Assembly: GCF_040054535.1 (NCBI RefSeq)
Contig: NC_090797.1
Location: 550,001-614,000 of the forward strand
Length of the DNA stretch: 64,000 bases
Direction of reading: 5' to 3'
Source of the DNA: Antennarius striatus
Lineage: Eukaryota; Chordata; Actinopteri; Lophiiformes; Antennariidae
Position 1 is the stretch's first letter. Every line of letters starts with the position of its first letter. This document shows positions 40,862 through 54,133 of the stretch, piece by piece. Under the pieces are notes generated by a model. It had not been told where the DNA came from. It saw only the letters and a program-made list of their open reading frames with translations, and made no database searches. Position numbers and translations under genes: made by a program.

Positions 40862-43639
40862 CTTCCTGTTAGGATTTTCAAAATAAAACGCTGCTCTCCA
40901 AATTTTTTTTCTTTTGCCATAAAACGCCATGAAATTATTTAAAATGACTCAAAATAAGCAACTTCATTAATTAAAATTATTAATAATAACCAGTGAGGAA
41001 GACACCTGACGTCAGAGGGTCCTGTACATCGGAGTTTACAGTCTGAGGTTGACGGAAGCAGTAGATATCGAAATGAAATTGTCAATAAATGTACCATAAA
41101 TGTCTATAATTGTACTTAATGTTTTATTTCAGATGACGTTTCAAATGAAAATATGGTTAATATTCATTACCCACAAACATCTCCTTAAAAAGACTTCTTC
41201 AAACGTGCTGTGCTCTTACTTTGAAGGCAGCCCAGCTTCACTTCCTGTTTTATCCTTCTTCATCACATCGGGTCTTCATTGGGTGATGTTCCAGCCTCCT
41301 CCTCCTCCATGCAGAGCAGAAACAGGCTGGTCTCTGCTGTCTCAGGTGGGATTCCACTGCTGCCTGCTCCAGCGCTTCCGGTCCAGACCGTCTGAACCGT
41401 TTCTTAAACTCCTCCCACCTGGTGAGGTCATGACCTCCCACCTGGAGATCCCGCCTACGTTTCTTTCTACCGTTATAAGAAGTTTCTGCCACTGGAGGTC
41501 AAAGGTCAAAGACGCCACAGAGGCAAACAGGAAATTTAACTTGTGACCAGTTTGTTCCAGAGTGGGAGCGACTCGGCGTGTCGGAGCGTGTTGAGGGGAA
41601 CACGCCAGGACACGCACCGGCAGCTGTGAAGCCACACCCGCCCCAACAGGAAGGAGCCTCCACAAATAGCTTCCAGCTTCCTTTGGCACTTCCTGTCCTC
41701 ATTCCTGGGAGTCTTCACAGATCCAGTCCGACGTTGAACTTCCTGTTTAGCTGCTGGAGGTCAGTCACGCGTGTTGTCACGCTTCACCTGGAGATGTATA
41801 CTGTAAACTAACCAGCAGGTTAACTTGAACCCTGAACTTCACTGCGAGACATGATGTCACTTCCTGTCTCTGACTGCCGGCATCAGTTCCTCAAAGAATC
41901 ATCAGCTGTTGCTAGCAGACCACAGCGACGAGTGTCAGGCGTGTTGTTTGAGCGGTTTCTGCTTCGCTGACATGGCCAATCACAGCGCAGCTCTGAACAG
42001 GATGTCGGACTTTTACCTGCAGTGCCAGAAACACCTGAGTCGACATCGAGACCCTAAGTTCAGGCTGTCAGGAGGACAGAGCAGCCGCCTGGGAGACGAT
42101 ACCCAGGGCAAAGAGTACAGAGTAATCATATTACCTGGTGATGTACCTGATTACAACTGAAGTAAAGCGACATTGATTCAATCATTTTCTACTTTAACCT
42201 CGTTATGAAATTAAAATTTACGTTTCCCAGGTTGAATTTTACTTTGAACTCAACATGACCACACCTTAGCCACGCCCCTCAGTGGTGCTAATATTTTCTG
42301 ATTGGCTCCCAGGCCTTCCATTCCTCCGTTCTGATCGGTTGCTCACGTTCTCCGTTGTCGGCCCCTGCTGCTGTGGAGGTGAGGCGTCAGAACGCCTGTG
42401 ATTGGCTACCGTCTGATGATCGATCGTTCTGATTGGCCCGACAAAAACACGACACATGATCAGAGTATGAAGACAGGCAGAAATGGACCTTTTATTGGTG
42501 TTAGGTGAAAAACGTCTGAACCAGATCGGACCGAACCAGAACCGACCGGACCAAATCAAACAGGATGCGACTGAAGCTGTTCAACCCCAACCAGATCAAT
42601 CCAGATCGAACCAGATCGAATCAGAATAAACTGGATCAAACCGGAACGAACCAAATCAGACCAAATCAAACTGGAACGAACCAGATCAAACCAGAAAGAA
42701 TCGGATGAAACCAAATCAAACCGGAATGAACCGGATCAAACCAGAACAAATCAAATCAGACCAGCTCAAGCTGAAATGGACCGGTTCAAACCAGAATAAA
42801 CCAGATCAAACCGGAACAAGTTGGCTCAAACCAGATCAGAATGTCTCAAACCAGATAAAGGAACACACTGTGTAAACCCAACAGGTTCTGACTGAACTGA
42901 ACCCGCTGGATCCGGTTCAGGGAAGCTGGACACAAACTAATCGATCAGCGCCGGTTACATCGAGTTCTAGGTCGCATCACCATGGCAACGGGGAACCGGT
43001 CAGGTCCGGTTCGGCCCGCGGGACCTGGTCCAGTCATCTGTTCTCTTCACTTCCGAGGACACGGCGAACGAATCGAGGGAAACAAAGGAGCCGATTGGTC
43101 CAAAAACAGCGTCACCCCACCCACCTGTCATCACTCCCAGGCATCCGATTGGTTGCCTACATCCACCCCCCCAAAAAATACAGAGCAAGCCCTTCTCCCA
43201 TTGGCCAGCACATCCTCGGGCATGAAAGGCAGTCCTTTATTCTCAATGGTCGGTTCTAACACGCCAACCGTCAGTCAGTCACTCGGCAGCAGCCAATCAG
43301 GTGACAGTACCTGTGGAACATTCTGGAACAACTAAAAGAAAGATGAGCGGGGAGATCAGCCAATCAGATGACCTCAAAGTGGAAGTGGGTGGAGCTTCCT
43401 TTTTTTTTTTCATTTTTGTCTCTGAATGTTAAGTCACTCTTCTCCATCAGCTGATTTCAGTGCAATGCATCATGGGACGAACGATCGCTAGGAGAGGCTG
43501 TGTCACTATGTATGTGCGTTGTGTGTTTGTGTGCGTGTGTGTCGGTGTCCTGTTGTCATGGAAACATGCTGCAGGGTTTGGCGATCCAGCAGCGGGGTGT
43601 CGCCCTGTTGCATTGTGGGAAACAGCCGGTCCTTCTCTC
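40862..43639. other. Intergenic region between rap1b promoter and cand1 stop
   Basis: No recognisable gene. Minus-strand AATAAA words at about 43235 and 42489 are candidate cand1 polyadenylation sites. A 10-bp-period array lies at 42560-42860. Open frames at 41100-42160 look like nothing I know. Confidence 0.55.
42560..42860. repeat. 10-bp-period array (AACCAGATCA units)
   Basis: Ten-base units such as AACCAGATCG, AACCGGAACG and AACCAAATCA run in phase for about 300 bases with many substitutions and few length changes. Confidence 0.88.
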
Positions 43640-46600
43640 TTAACTGGTGTCCATGGACTCCATGTTGGCGGAGCTCGAGTCTCTCTGGATGGAGTCGAAG
43701 ATGGCCGCCAGCTCCTGATTGGCCGAGATCTGGGACTGGAACTCGGACATGAGCGGCGACTTCTCGGCCTCGGGGATGGTGAGCAGCGCCACCACGGCGC
43801 GCATCGCCGAGCGCTTTAGCTCGTCCTGCTTCTCGAACTCCTGCTTCACCGAGTTGGCCTTCACCTGCGGAGATACGAGTCGGTTTGGGTTGGGGCGGGG
43901 CCAGGGTGGGGAATGGGCGTGGCCTTAACGGCAGTTACCTTGGTGGTGCAGGTGGCTCTCAGCGGCTCCACCAGGCGGTCCAGCCGCTGCAGGACGGCGC
44001 TGGGGCAGAGCGACGACAGCCGGGCCAGCATCAGGAACGTCAGCATCTGGAAGCAGCAGGCGTGAGCGGTCAGAGGTGGGCGGAGTCTAGCGGCGGGGCT
44101 ACCTGCGGGTCGGGGCGGCGCACCTTGATGTCATAGTGGTCCTTCAGGCCGTCCTCCACGTGGTTGAGGAAGGTGAAGATGTCGATGCGGTCCAGGCAGC
44201 TGTCCAGCAGGGTGTACATGCACTCGAACGCCGCCTTCCTAAGGTCCAGCCCGTCGTCCACCGTGTGTTTGAACGGGCCCATCTCCACCTGGAAAGTCAG
44301 CTGATCAGTACGGCCACGCGCCCCCCCCCCCCCCCAGGTGTGGAGGAACCCCCACCTCTCTGATCAGCTCCTTGCGGACTTTGGTCTCGTTGTACAGCTG
44401 GGGCAGGACGGCGTCCAGCAGCTCGCGGATCAGGCTGGGCTTGTTGTGGGCGGCCGAGTTGAAGGTTACCAAGGCGACGCGGCGCACGTTCAGGTCGGGG
44501 TCCTCCAGCGTCTTCAGGAAGTCACCTGGGGGAGGAGGAGTCAGCTAATCAGGAGACGGTTTACCTCGACAGTTAGCCACTAGCAGCCAATCTCTACGTG
44601 AGTCAGGCTGAAGCGGCTATGCTAGCGCCGCTAACAGGAAGTGTGACGTCAACCGCTTCCGGGTCACCTATGCAATTCTTCAGCAGTGGGTCGATGGGCT
44701 GCGGCTGGTCAGAGATGGTGAACTTCACCGCCGTCACCACGGAGCTGCGGGCGTACGACGAGCCTGCAGCAGAATCAATCAATTATCAATCCCATCAATG
44801 CTAACATGTAAACCAATCATGGAGGAAGGCGGAGTCGGATCGGCGCAGAGGAATCCGGCTCCGTCTTGCTGTCCGGATGCGTTCGGCAGTTCTAGAGGAG
44901 GCGTCGACGTGGCGCTCTGCCGGCGCCGGTGGATGTGGCCGTTACCTGATAGCAGGTAGCCCTTGAGGCGGGGCAGCAGCGTCTCTGGGTCGATCAGGGT
45001 CAGCTTCCCCAGACACTCGGCCACCACGTTACGCGTCCCCTCCTCCTGACACTCGCAGTGTTTGAGCAGCAGCGACCAGATCAGCTCCACATACTGCTTC
45101 AGGCCCGACACGGACGACGAGCCTACACACACACACACACACACACAGAGGGGTCAGGTGGTGGGACACGCCCACGTGAAGGCGTGGTGGTGGGCGTGGC
45201 TCTCACTGATGATCTCCTTGAGCGAGTGCAGCAGCAGGTACTGCCTCTTGGAGGAGGAGATCTCCTGCAGGACGAAGGGCAGGTACTCAGGGAGGTTCCC
45301 CACGGCGATGCTGCCCAGCGCGTAGGACGCCGCCGACTTCACCTGCACACACACACACGGGGTTAGTGAAGCTCCACCCACTGAGGACTGACCTGTGAGG
45401 GCGGCGGGGGGCGCACCTCTTCGCTGGAGGAGGAGAAGGCCTCCAGGATGACGGTCTTGAGCTCGGGCTGGTTGCTCAGGTCGACGTGGTGACCGACCTC
45501 CCCCAGCGACAACAGCGCCAGCAGCCGGATGGAGTCGGTGGAGCGGCTGTTCTTCACGTCCTGCCGGGGGGGAGACTTTATTTAAAACCTGGACTAGGAA
45601 CGGACGTGGAGACGGATCGGATCGACGTTACCTGGATGAACTGTCCGACCACGGCCGGCCCCTCTGTGGGACACGCCCGCGTCAGCGCCGCCACGCATTT
45701 GGCGATGGAGCAGTAGGCCTGTTTGTGGGGCAGCGCCGCCGTCTGGGAGTAGACCGGCCCCGTCAGCATCCGCAGCAGGTCCATGTAGCCCAGACCCGGG
45801 ATGTCAGTGGCCACCAGCGCCTGGACACACACACACACACACACACTGAAGCCTTACAGCTGACGCCGACATGACGGCGCGTCTCATCTCGTCCTGCGCT
45901 CACCTGGTAGAAGTCTAGCATGGCGGCGAGCGCCCCGCCCTGCAGCAGCGGCGAGCGCACCAGCGCGATCAGCTGCTGCAGGATGTTCCCCCCGCTCAGC
46001 TGGCCCAGAGACGACGGGTGTGTGACCGCCAGCGTGGACAGGAAGCTCAGCGCCATCTGAGACACGTGCATGTCGCTCTCTGAGATCAGCGGCGGCAGCT
46101 CGGCCAGGACGGCGTCCACCATGACAGACGTCACCGCCGAGCTGGAGGTGGGAGAGAAGAATCAGACAGGAAGTAGAAGTAGATTCAGACAGGAAGGAAA
46201 AGAAGAATCAGACAGGGACAAGAAGGTTGACTGTGGGCGGGGCTGTGGGCGGGCCTGGGAGCGGTACCTGTAGTTCCGCAGCAGGATGTCGAGCGAGGCC
46301 AGCGTGCACAGCTTCAGGGCGCGCTGGTTCTTGCGCAGGAAGGAGGCCAGGATGGGGATGGCGTCGGGGAGGACGGGCCGCAGGTCGATCTTCAGCGGCG
46401 AGCCGGCGATCATCGTCAGCGCTGCGGCGCACAGGAAGGAGGAAAAACGGCAGGAAGCTCAAGGTCTGTGGGTACGACACGCAGGCGCCGTGGGGGGGGC
46501 AACACGCCGACCACCTGACACACACCAGAGGGCGGGGCTTACCCTTCACTGTCGTCAGTCTGGTGATCTCGTTCTTCAGACGTTCTAAGAAGATCAGCAG

Positions 46601-49600
46601 CGTTCCAGGAAGTTCTGCTGGTAGCTGGTCGCCTAGACAACCAGAGAGGAAGAAGAACATTCAGACAGGAAATAGAAAATGATTCAGACAGGAAATAGAA
46701 AATGATTCAGACAGGAAGAACATTCAGACAGGAAGTCTCATCACAGCTCCAACGACTGAGGGACAGCGGTTACCTAGGTTACAGATGATCTGCCCCATGC
46801 AGGAAATGGCTCGTTCTTTGACTTCCTGGTCGATGTCGGCCGCTTTCAGGCGTTTGATCGTGCAGGTGAAGAGGTCACTGATGTAAGGGGAGGGGTCGAA
46901 GCTGTCAGAGCCCTCTGATTGGTTGTCCAGAGGCCTGATCACCTGAAGGAGAGACATATTAGCTGCAAGCTACATCAGGCGTTAACAGGTCGATGGGGGG
47001 GCGGGACTTCCTCCCACCTTGACGAGCTGCTGGGTGACGAGCAGTGCCTCCGACGTGATCTTGTAGAAGGGGTCTCCCACGCACGCCACCACGGGCGGGA
47101 CGAGGGCGGGGACGTGGGCGTGGAAGGCGTGGGCAGGGTGCGTCACCATGACAACGTGGAGGCACGCCAGCGCGTCGATCTTCAGGTTGGAGCTGCTCGA
47201 CTTGTCGTTCAGGGAGAAGATGATGCCTGGAGGGGAGACGGCGTCCCCGCCGGGGTGAACCCCATTAGCATTAGCTCATAGCTACTCCTCCCGTTTTATC
47301 CTCTAATCGCTAGCCGTCACATTTCAGGTTTCGGTTGCCGTGGTAACAGCACTGACCTGGTATCAGCACTGGGATGTGCTGAGTCAGCGCTCCTGGCAGC
47401 ACGTTCACCAGCTCCGTTAGCATGTTGAAGCAACACTGACGCGTCTTCACGCTCTTCTCCTTCAGCTGCTTGTGGAGCGCCTTGACGATCATCGGGACCT
47501 GAATGGGGGGGGGGTAATGGAAGGGGGCGGGGCAGGAAGGAGAGAGAGAGACACGTGGTGACAACAGCGACCCCTACTGCACAGAAACCAAACTGCAGCC
47601 AATCAGAGTGAGAACATTAAAAGCTAACACCACCTGTCCGTCTATCTGCCTGTCTGTCTGCCTGTCTGTCCTCACCTGGCCCTGCAGCATGGTGAGGGGC
47701 GTGTCTCCCTGCTCCATGGCGTCGGGATCAGCCAACCAGCTCTGGGCGGGTCGCGTCTGCTTGAGCAGCGACAGGTAGGCGTGGAACACGTCTGCCTTCA
47801 CGTTCTCCTCGCGCTCCTGCGGACAGATGGGTGGGGGGGTCAGACCGCGGAGGGTGGGCGGGGCTCGGGTGGGGTTTGGTGGGGCTCACCTTGAAGCGGC
47901 AGACAAGCGCCGGCGACACGGAGCGGTAGAACTCGGGCAGCATCTCGTGGCGTGTGGAGACGACGGCGTCCAGACATTTGGCCGCCGCCCGGCGGACCTT
48001 CCAGCTCATGTCGTCGTCGTCGCTGTACTCGTCGTCACTGCCTGGAGGACAGACAGACGGGTTAGTCGTGAACGCAGACCAATGACGACGCTCTAAAGCC
48101 GGCCAATCGCGGGCGAGCACCCTGGTAGTCCTCGTCGTTCTGCTCGGCATCCATGGCGTTGTCGTCCTCATCCTCGTCGTCGAAGTTGTAGTTGGGGTCG
48201 TAGGTCAGGTAGCGCAGGCAGATGGAGATGACGGTGGGGACGTGGGGGTACACCTCCTTCGGACACCTGGGGACAGAAAGGTGAGGGCTGAGGCTTCCTG
48301 GAGGGGGCGGGGCTTCCACACACACAGGAGGGGGGCGTGGCCTACCTCCTGACAAACGACTCGAAGGCCTGGATGCAGTACTCCCGCAGCTCGTCATCGT
48401 CCACGTTACAGAACTTCACCACCAGGGGGATGATCTTCTCCAGGTACTCTCCTGCAGACAGACGAGGGCGATGACCTATTTGTTATTATTTGCGGTAATC
48501 TAAACGTTTCTGAACCCGTAGTGCGCCTTATAATCCGGTGTGCCTTATATATGAAATAACTTATAAAACAAATTATTGAGGGTGCGCCTTATAGTCCAGT
48601 GCGCCTTAAAGTGCAGAAAATACTGTACATTAAAAGTAAACTATTTTCTGCACTATAAAGCGCACCTCCAATGAATGCCCTATTTAAAAAAAAAATTTTT
48701 TAATTCATACATAAGGCGTACTGGATAATAAAACACATCTGAGACCTCATCTTCAATGGTCTATTTTGAAACTTTTTTCATGTATAAGGCACACTGAATT
48801 ATAAGAAATTGAGAAAACTAAAGGCTTTTAGGTGAACCTGGTGGTGTGGAAAATACTGTAATGTAAATTGCTGTAGTTTGATTCTTTTAACAATCCGTGT
48901 GACTCGCTATGATCCACGGTGGACCTCAGTGCGCTCAGGAAGCGTACATGTTTCCCAGACACATGAAACACTGAAGGGGACCCTGGATGGACTCACCGAT
49001 GCGGTGCCCCGCCTGCCGGCTGATGGCGGCGGTGCACTGGATGTAGGTGCGGGTGGTGGACATGTTGTCGTTGCGGCCCAGCTCACTCAGCAGGTGTTCG
49101 ATCAGCTCGATGAACACCAGGTTCCCGCATGACATCACCAGGTGTCCCAGCGCCATGATGGTCCGCTGGGCGACAGGAAGCGGAGGTGAGACAGTGTGTG
49201 TGTGTGGGGGGGACACACGAAGATGAGCGGGGGTGGGGGGAGTGACGTACCTTCCTGACAGCCAGCCGAGGCGACGTGAGCTGAGGGAGGAGGCAGATCA
49301 GGATGGAGGGGTGGAAGTTGACCAGGAGACCTCCCTGTCTGTGGACACGCCCCCCCCCCAGGAAGGGGAGACAGGTTAGCAGGAAGTCGATAGCAGCATG
49401 GACACACAGATGGGGGGCAGACGGGTACCTGCACAGCATGTCGGCCATGATGTCCAGTGCCTCTAGCTGCACAGACACGTCCTCCTGCTTGGCGATGGCG
49501 CTCGTCAGGCGACCCGTGATCTTCTTACAGACACTGGCGGCCAGAGCCGAGCCTGATGCACAGACAGGAAGGGGGGGGGTCAGATAGAGGCGGGGCAGGG

Positions 49601-51317
49601 CAGGGCAGCTCCTCTTAAAGGCACAGCTCACCGCTGGACGCCGGCGGCAGCTCTCCGATCACCGTCTTCAGGCCGATGGAGGAGATGTCCCGCAGCTGCT
49701 CCTTGTCCGACAGCATGTTGGTGCACAGCGTGTCCACGATGGTCTCCACCTGGTACTCCTTCACCTTACTCACCAGAGGCCCCAGGCTGGACAAACAAAC
49801 GCACCCGCAGTGTGGAGCAGAACACACACACACACACACACACACACACAGCGGAGCGGCATTTACCATTTCACCGCCAGGTTCTGAACTTCTCCGTTCT
49901 TGTCCTCCAGCAGCTTGAGAATCATCCTCACCACCTGTCGATCAGCACGGGATCAATCAATCAACAAACCGGGTTCTGATCCGTCACCAACCACACACAC
50001 ACACACACACCTTCCTCTCGCTGTCGTCGTCCAGTTTGATCGAGTCCTTCTGGAGCTCCGTCATCAGGTCGTTGGTGGCCATGAACCTACAGAGAACACA
50101 CACACACCTGATCCACACCAGAACCTCATGGGTTCTAGGCCCCATCCTCCATCCAGTGTTCTTTACAGAACAATCAGACGACACGTGCGGAACCAGAACC
50201 TCCAGCTGCCACACAAATGCTAACCGTATACTGGTTTCTCTCGTTCTCTTTAGAACCAATACGGGACTGGAAACCAGAGCCGTCATGATGACATCGTCGG
50301 GCTGTCTCACTTTTTAAAATAAATAAGTGATAAAGAGGTTAAAGAATAAATAAAGAGGTTAAGAATAAATTTCTGATAAGGTAAATCATAACTTTAAAAG
50401 TTTAAGTAAAGATGTTTACTAAAAATATTCATCACCTTTTCACATTAGTTTATCTTAAGTTGTTCTTGTAACCATGGCAACGGAGCGAATACAAATCTCT
50501 AAATGGCAAATAGCATCGCTTGTTGTTTCTACATTTACAAAAAATTCCAAGCTAATCTGAAGATGCCGTAGTTTTAAAAACACAAATAATAAAATACCTC
50601 CAAAACATGAGCATGTCACTCACAGCTGATCCATGTATCGGTTAAATCAATCAAATCAATGGATCACTGATCATAACAATGACGACATATTTCATGTGCA
50701 GGTTAGCATGTGAGTTCTCCTGTTAGCAGCGTTAGCTTCCAATCCAACCCGACCACACCCCCCCCACAGGTGTTAGCCTACCCGACCCCCACCGCCCAGC
50801 CCGGCCCCCCACCCCACACCCGCTCCCGGCGCCCTGCTGCTCCCTGACACCAAGCTAAGAAGCTAGCTTTGCGTTTAATCCACTGTAAACAGCATTTCCC
50901 AGCCCGCCTTGCGCGCTAGCTTGCGGCATGACAGAACGAGCCGGAGAGCTAGCCGCTAACTGACTGTATTTACACGCAAGTTAGCTGCTACTTTAGCGGC
51001 TAGCTAACCAAAACACCGCCGCCACCGAGTTTGACCCGTTGAAACCCAACGGATCACGGCGGATGTGAGCTAACTAGCAGCTAGCGCCGCAACGGTGATC
51101 AGACAGGTGGCAGGCTAGCTAGCTGCTAGCATGGCAGCTCGAGGCCTGGCAGCGCCAACGGTTTGGCCGTTAGCTTAGCATGCACGCACGTCCGGTGGGT
51201 CCGCGAGAGCCGGGCTGTCGCGCCGCGTCACCCGAGGGAAGGGGGTTACCTGAAGTCCTTGTCGCTGGAAGTCATTTTCTCCAGCAGGTTGGAGATGTGG
51301 TACGAGGCGCTCGCCAT
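43640..51317 (-). CDS. cand1: Cullin-associated NEDD8-dissociated protein 1
   Basis: CAND1 is the HEAT-repeat exchange factor that binds unneddylated cullins and swaps substrate receptors of cullin-RING ligases. Twenty-six exons join in frame: 51250-51317, 50011-50086, 49867-49934, 49632-49786, 49429-49552, 49251-49338, 48997-49165, 48346-48451, 48121-48266, 47890-48041, 47676-47816, 47357-47498, 47018-47226, 46774-46942, 46543-46632, 46268-46421, 45904-46141, 45632-45820, 45417-45560, 45207-45342, 44946-45122, 44668-44763, 44356-44525, 44124-44288, 43939-44046 and 43640-43864. The product is 1234 residues (human 1230). It begins [20 protein letters not shown], has the acidic loop [16 protein letters not shown] followed by [10 protein letters not shown], and ends in MESMDTS. 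Most introns are 67-182 bp; exceptions are intron 1 (1163 bp) and one of 545 bp carrying a MITE-like repeat. Confidence 0.98.
48490..48870. mobile_element. MITE-like inverted repeat in cand1 intron
   Basis: The 545-bp intron between exons 48997-49165 and 48346-48451 holds repeated GCGCCTTATA motifs. They point right at about 48526-48610, and related motifs are inverted at 48645-48800. CAGAAAATACTGTA at about 48616 is mirrored by TATTTTCTGCACTATA near 48642. This is the familiar teleost repeat with GCGCCTTATAGTCC; it is non-coding. Superfamily and exact ends are not resolved. Confidence 0.7.
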
Positions 51318-52116
51318 GTCGCGGCTGTTAGCTGTTAGCCTTGTGCTAGCAGACTGGGCTCGGTGCGTTTCCCGGCTGCTTCCCGTCCGTCCGCGTCCGT
51401 CCGTCCGTCTGTCCTGCGGCAGGGTTCGTCACCGATGTCCGTGTTTGTGCTCTTCTCTGCCGCCTTCTGCTCTTCTCTCACTGCGACTGTCGCATCCCGG
51501 GGCGCAGAGTTGAGTTTGAGTCAATGGAGCTCCCGTTCTCTCTGCAGAGGGGCGGGGTTAGCAGGAGGGACGCCGCGGGGTCAGAGGTCAAAGCAGAATT
51601 TGGGTTCTTTTCCCCTCAGTGCTGACAGTCAGGTTCTTAGTTCTGTCGCTGACGATTCAACGTGTTCGTTCCGTCGACGATATGATATATCGATCAGCTG
51701 ACTGAGCTTTTATTTCACGCACCCTTCTATCGGTTTCATGCACATGAAGCTTTAGAAAGCTTTGAAGCCTTTCATCCAACCCAAAGCTTCAATGGGGGTT
51801 CCTTTGCTCTAGTGCGACACCTAGTGGATGAAAAAATATCAGTTTGACTATGAAGTGTGACATTATGCAGAAAGCTCGTGAATTAAAATCAAGTATGTAA
51901 ATATGTTTATTCTACCGATTGCAGTACACTGTGTACATACGAGAGGCGGGGTACACCCCGGACGCATCGCCAGCACATGGCGGGGCAGCTATCTGTTCCT
52001 TCATCTGTAACCATCATTGATTATTGGTTATTAGGTACGGATGTAAAAGTGTTCCTGCTGTCGGGATTCACCTGCTGCATGTGTGTGTGTGCGCACGCGC
52101 GCGCGCGTGTGCGTGT

Positions 52117-52182
<66 letters not shown>

Positions 52183-52431
52183 AAATAATGAGTCATTTCA
52201 ATGGCGAGTTGTTTACAACCCTCCAGGCGTTCTCTTTGTTTACATTAGCAGTTTGGTGTGTGTGTGTGTGTGTGTGTGTGTGTCTGTGTCTGTGTTTGTG
52301 CCTGTGTGTTGATGTCATCTATAAAACAGGCCCCAGCTGCTTCTCTAAATCTACATCAAATGGTGATGATGAAGGTAATAATAAAGACAATAATGGTCAT
52401 AATATTTGTGATGTGTTGTATGTAATGTGTA

Positions 52432-52512
<81 letters not shown>

Positions 52513-52780
52513 GCCACACACACACTCACACACTCATTCCTAATGTTTTGAGTTATTTGTTCTGTTCTTTTGTTTAAAGATTATTTTTTAAATGTGACGT
52601 CAAACGTTCCACCGCCATCACAGCCGAATAAATCATTAAAATGTGACTGTGGACTTATTTGAAGCTGAATGCTAAGCTAATCATTTTAATGTTTTCTCTT
52701 TCACTCTAAGGTGGGAACAAAACCTTATTAGGCTTGTACAGAGTTCCACACCTGACAGGTTGTCTGCTTGTACTGAATTG

Positions 52781-52829
<49 letters not shown>

Positions 52830-53125
52830 GGTCTCTTCAGGCCTCCATCCGTCTCATATCGAGGTCAGACTCTTGTTTTCTTGCCTCCAGACGCTCCTTC
52901 TTCCACTTCAGCGCTCCTCGTCCTCCACTCAGTGTTCTTCGTACTGCATGTCTACTGTGTACTTGTTGTGTACTTAGTGTGTACTTACAGTATACTGTGT
53001 ACTTGTTGTGTACTTAGTGTGTACTTACAGTATACTGTGTACTTGTTGTGTACTTACCCTGCCTTGTATACCTTCTTGAGTTTAGACATTAAAGGCTTGG
53101 CGGACCTCTCCTTTAATCTGCAGCC

Positions 53126-53171
<46 letters not shown>

Positions 53172-54133
53172 GTGTGTGTGTTTGGGAAGATTCCTGAGGC
53201 GAGTTGGGACAGGACGGGCTTTTCAAATACCTGTGTGTGTGTGTGTGTGTGTGTCTGTGTGTGTGTGTGTGTGTGTGCGTGTGTGTGTGTGTGTGTGTGT
53301 TTTTCTGTTAGTGTGTCTGCAGCTCGTGCCTTAACGCAGCAGCTCGCGGCCTGACACACTCTGACGTCATCACGAAGGTCTTGTGATGAAGAGGAGGAGG
53401 GGCCGTGGGCTCAGCAGAGACGCAGGATCGGCGTCCATTTTTAAAGACGACCGCGGGCATCACCATGGTGACGACAGTGTTTTGGTCACGTGACGCAGCA
53501 GGGCTCGGTAGACTGAAAACTACTGCTGGGAAACAGAATATTATGGTCTTTGTGACCGTCTGAAGCCTTTTCCCAATATGGTCACATCCTGTGTGGACGG
53601 GGGTCACTTTACCACCAACGTTGGTGGTGACGTCACCCCCTGGAGGAGGGGGGACATCACCGTATCAATATGAATGATTACTGATTCCTCTCTCTGCTGT
53701 GAATGAATGAAGGCGCGCGCCAGGTCAATCAATGACGTCACATTAATATTTAAAAAAAAATTTAAAAGGAAAAAACACCTGCTGGCATTAGGGGCGCGCG
53801 CGGACCGCACCGGCCCGCGTGCCTCGCGGGCTCCTTCACGGTCATCACCCCGCCCCCCCCCTCTCCTCCGGAGACCACAGAGAGGCTCGCGGGTAGAGTT
53901 CCGGCAGGGGGAGGGGGGTAGAGAGACCCACACAAAGAGCAGCGGAGGCGCGAGGGAGAGAGAGAGAGAGGGATTGGTCGAGAGACGCAGGCCGGCAGCG
54001 CGAGGGGGGGTGGGTCCGTTAGCGCGGAAGCTAACGCTAGCTAGCCATGTTGCTGTCGCTGCTCCCCCCGCCGCTGCTGCTGTGTGTCTGCTAGCGGGCC
54101 GCCCTGGACTCCCTATCCGCCCTGAGGTGCATC
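51318..54133. promoter_or_regulatory. Divergent upstream region of cand1 (-) and grip1 (+)
   Basis: CpG-rich DNA with many GCTAGC words flanks the cand1 start (about 50740-51560) and the grip1 first exon (about 53760-54130), consistent with TATA-less promoters. In between lie (TG)n runs (52109-52178, 52256-52282, 53128-53164, 53231-53300), (ATAG)n at 52434-52511, (GAT)n at 52782-52828 and a GTGTACTTGTT-type repeat at 52960-53055. Three TGACGTCA palindromes lie at 53362, 53628 and 53733. Confidence 0.55.
52434..52511. repeat. (ATAG)n microsatellite
   Basis: About 19 perfect tetranucleotide units, ending in GAGCCACACACACACTC. Confidence 0.97.

Noticed and set aside
41100-42160. Open frames on both strands, including an 83-codon frame at 41909-42160
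   Set aside because: No family motif, no convincing splice sites, composition as in flanking DNA. I could not support a gene.
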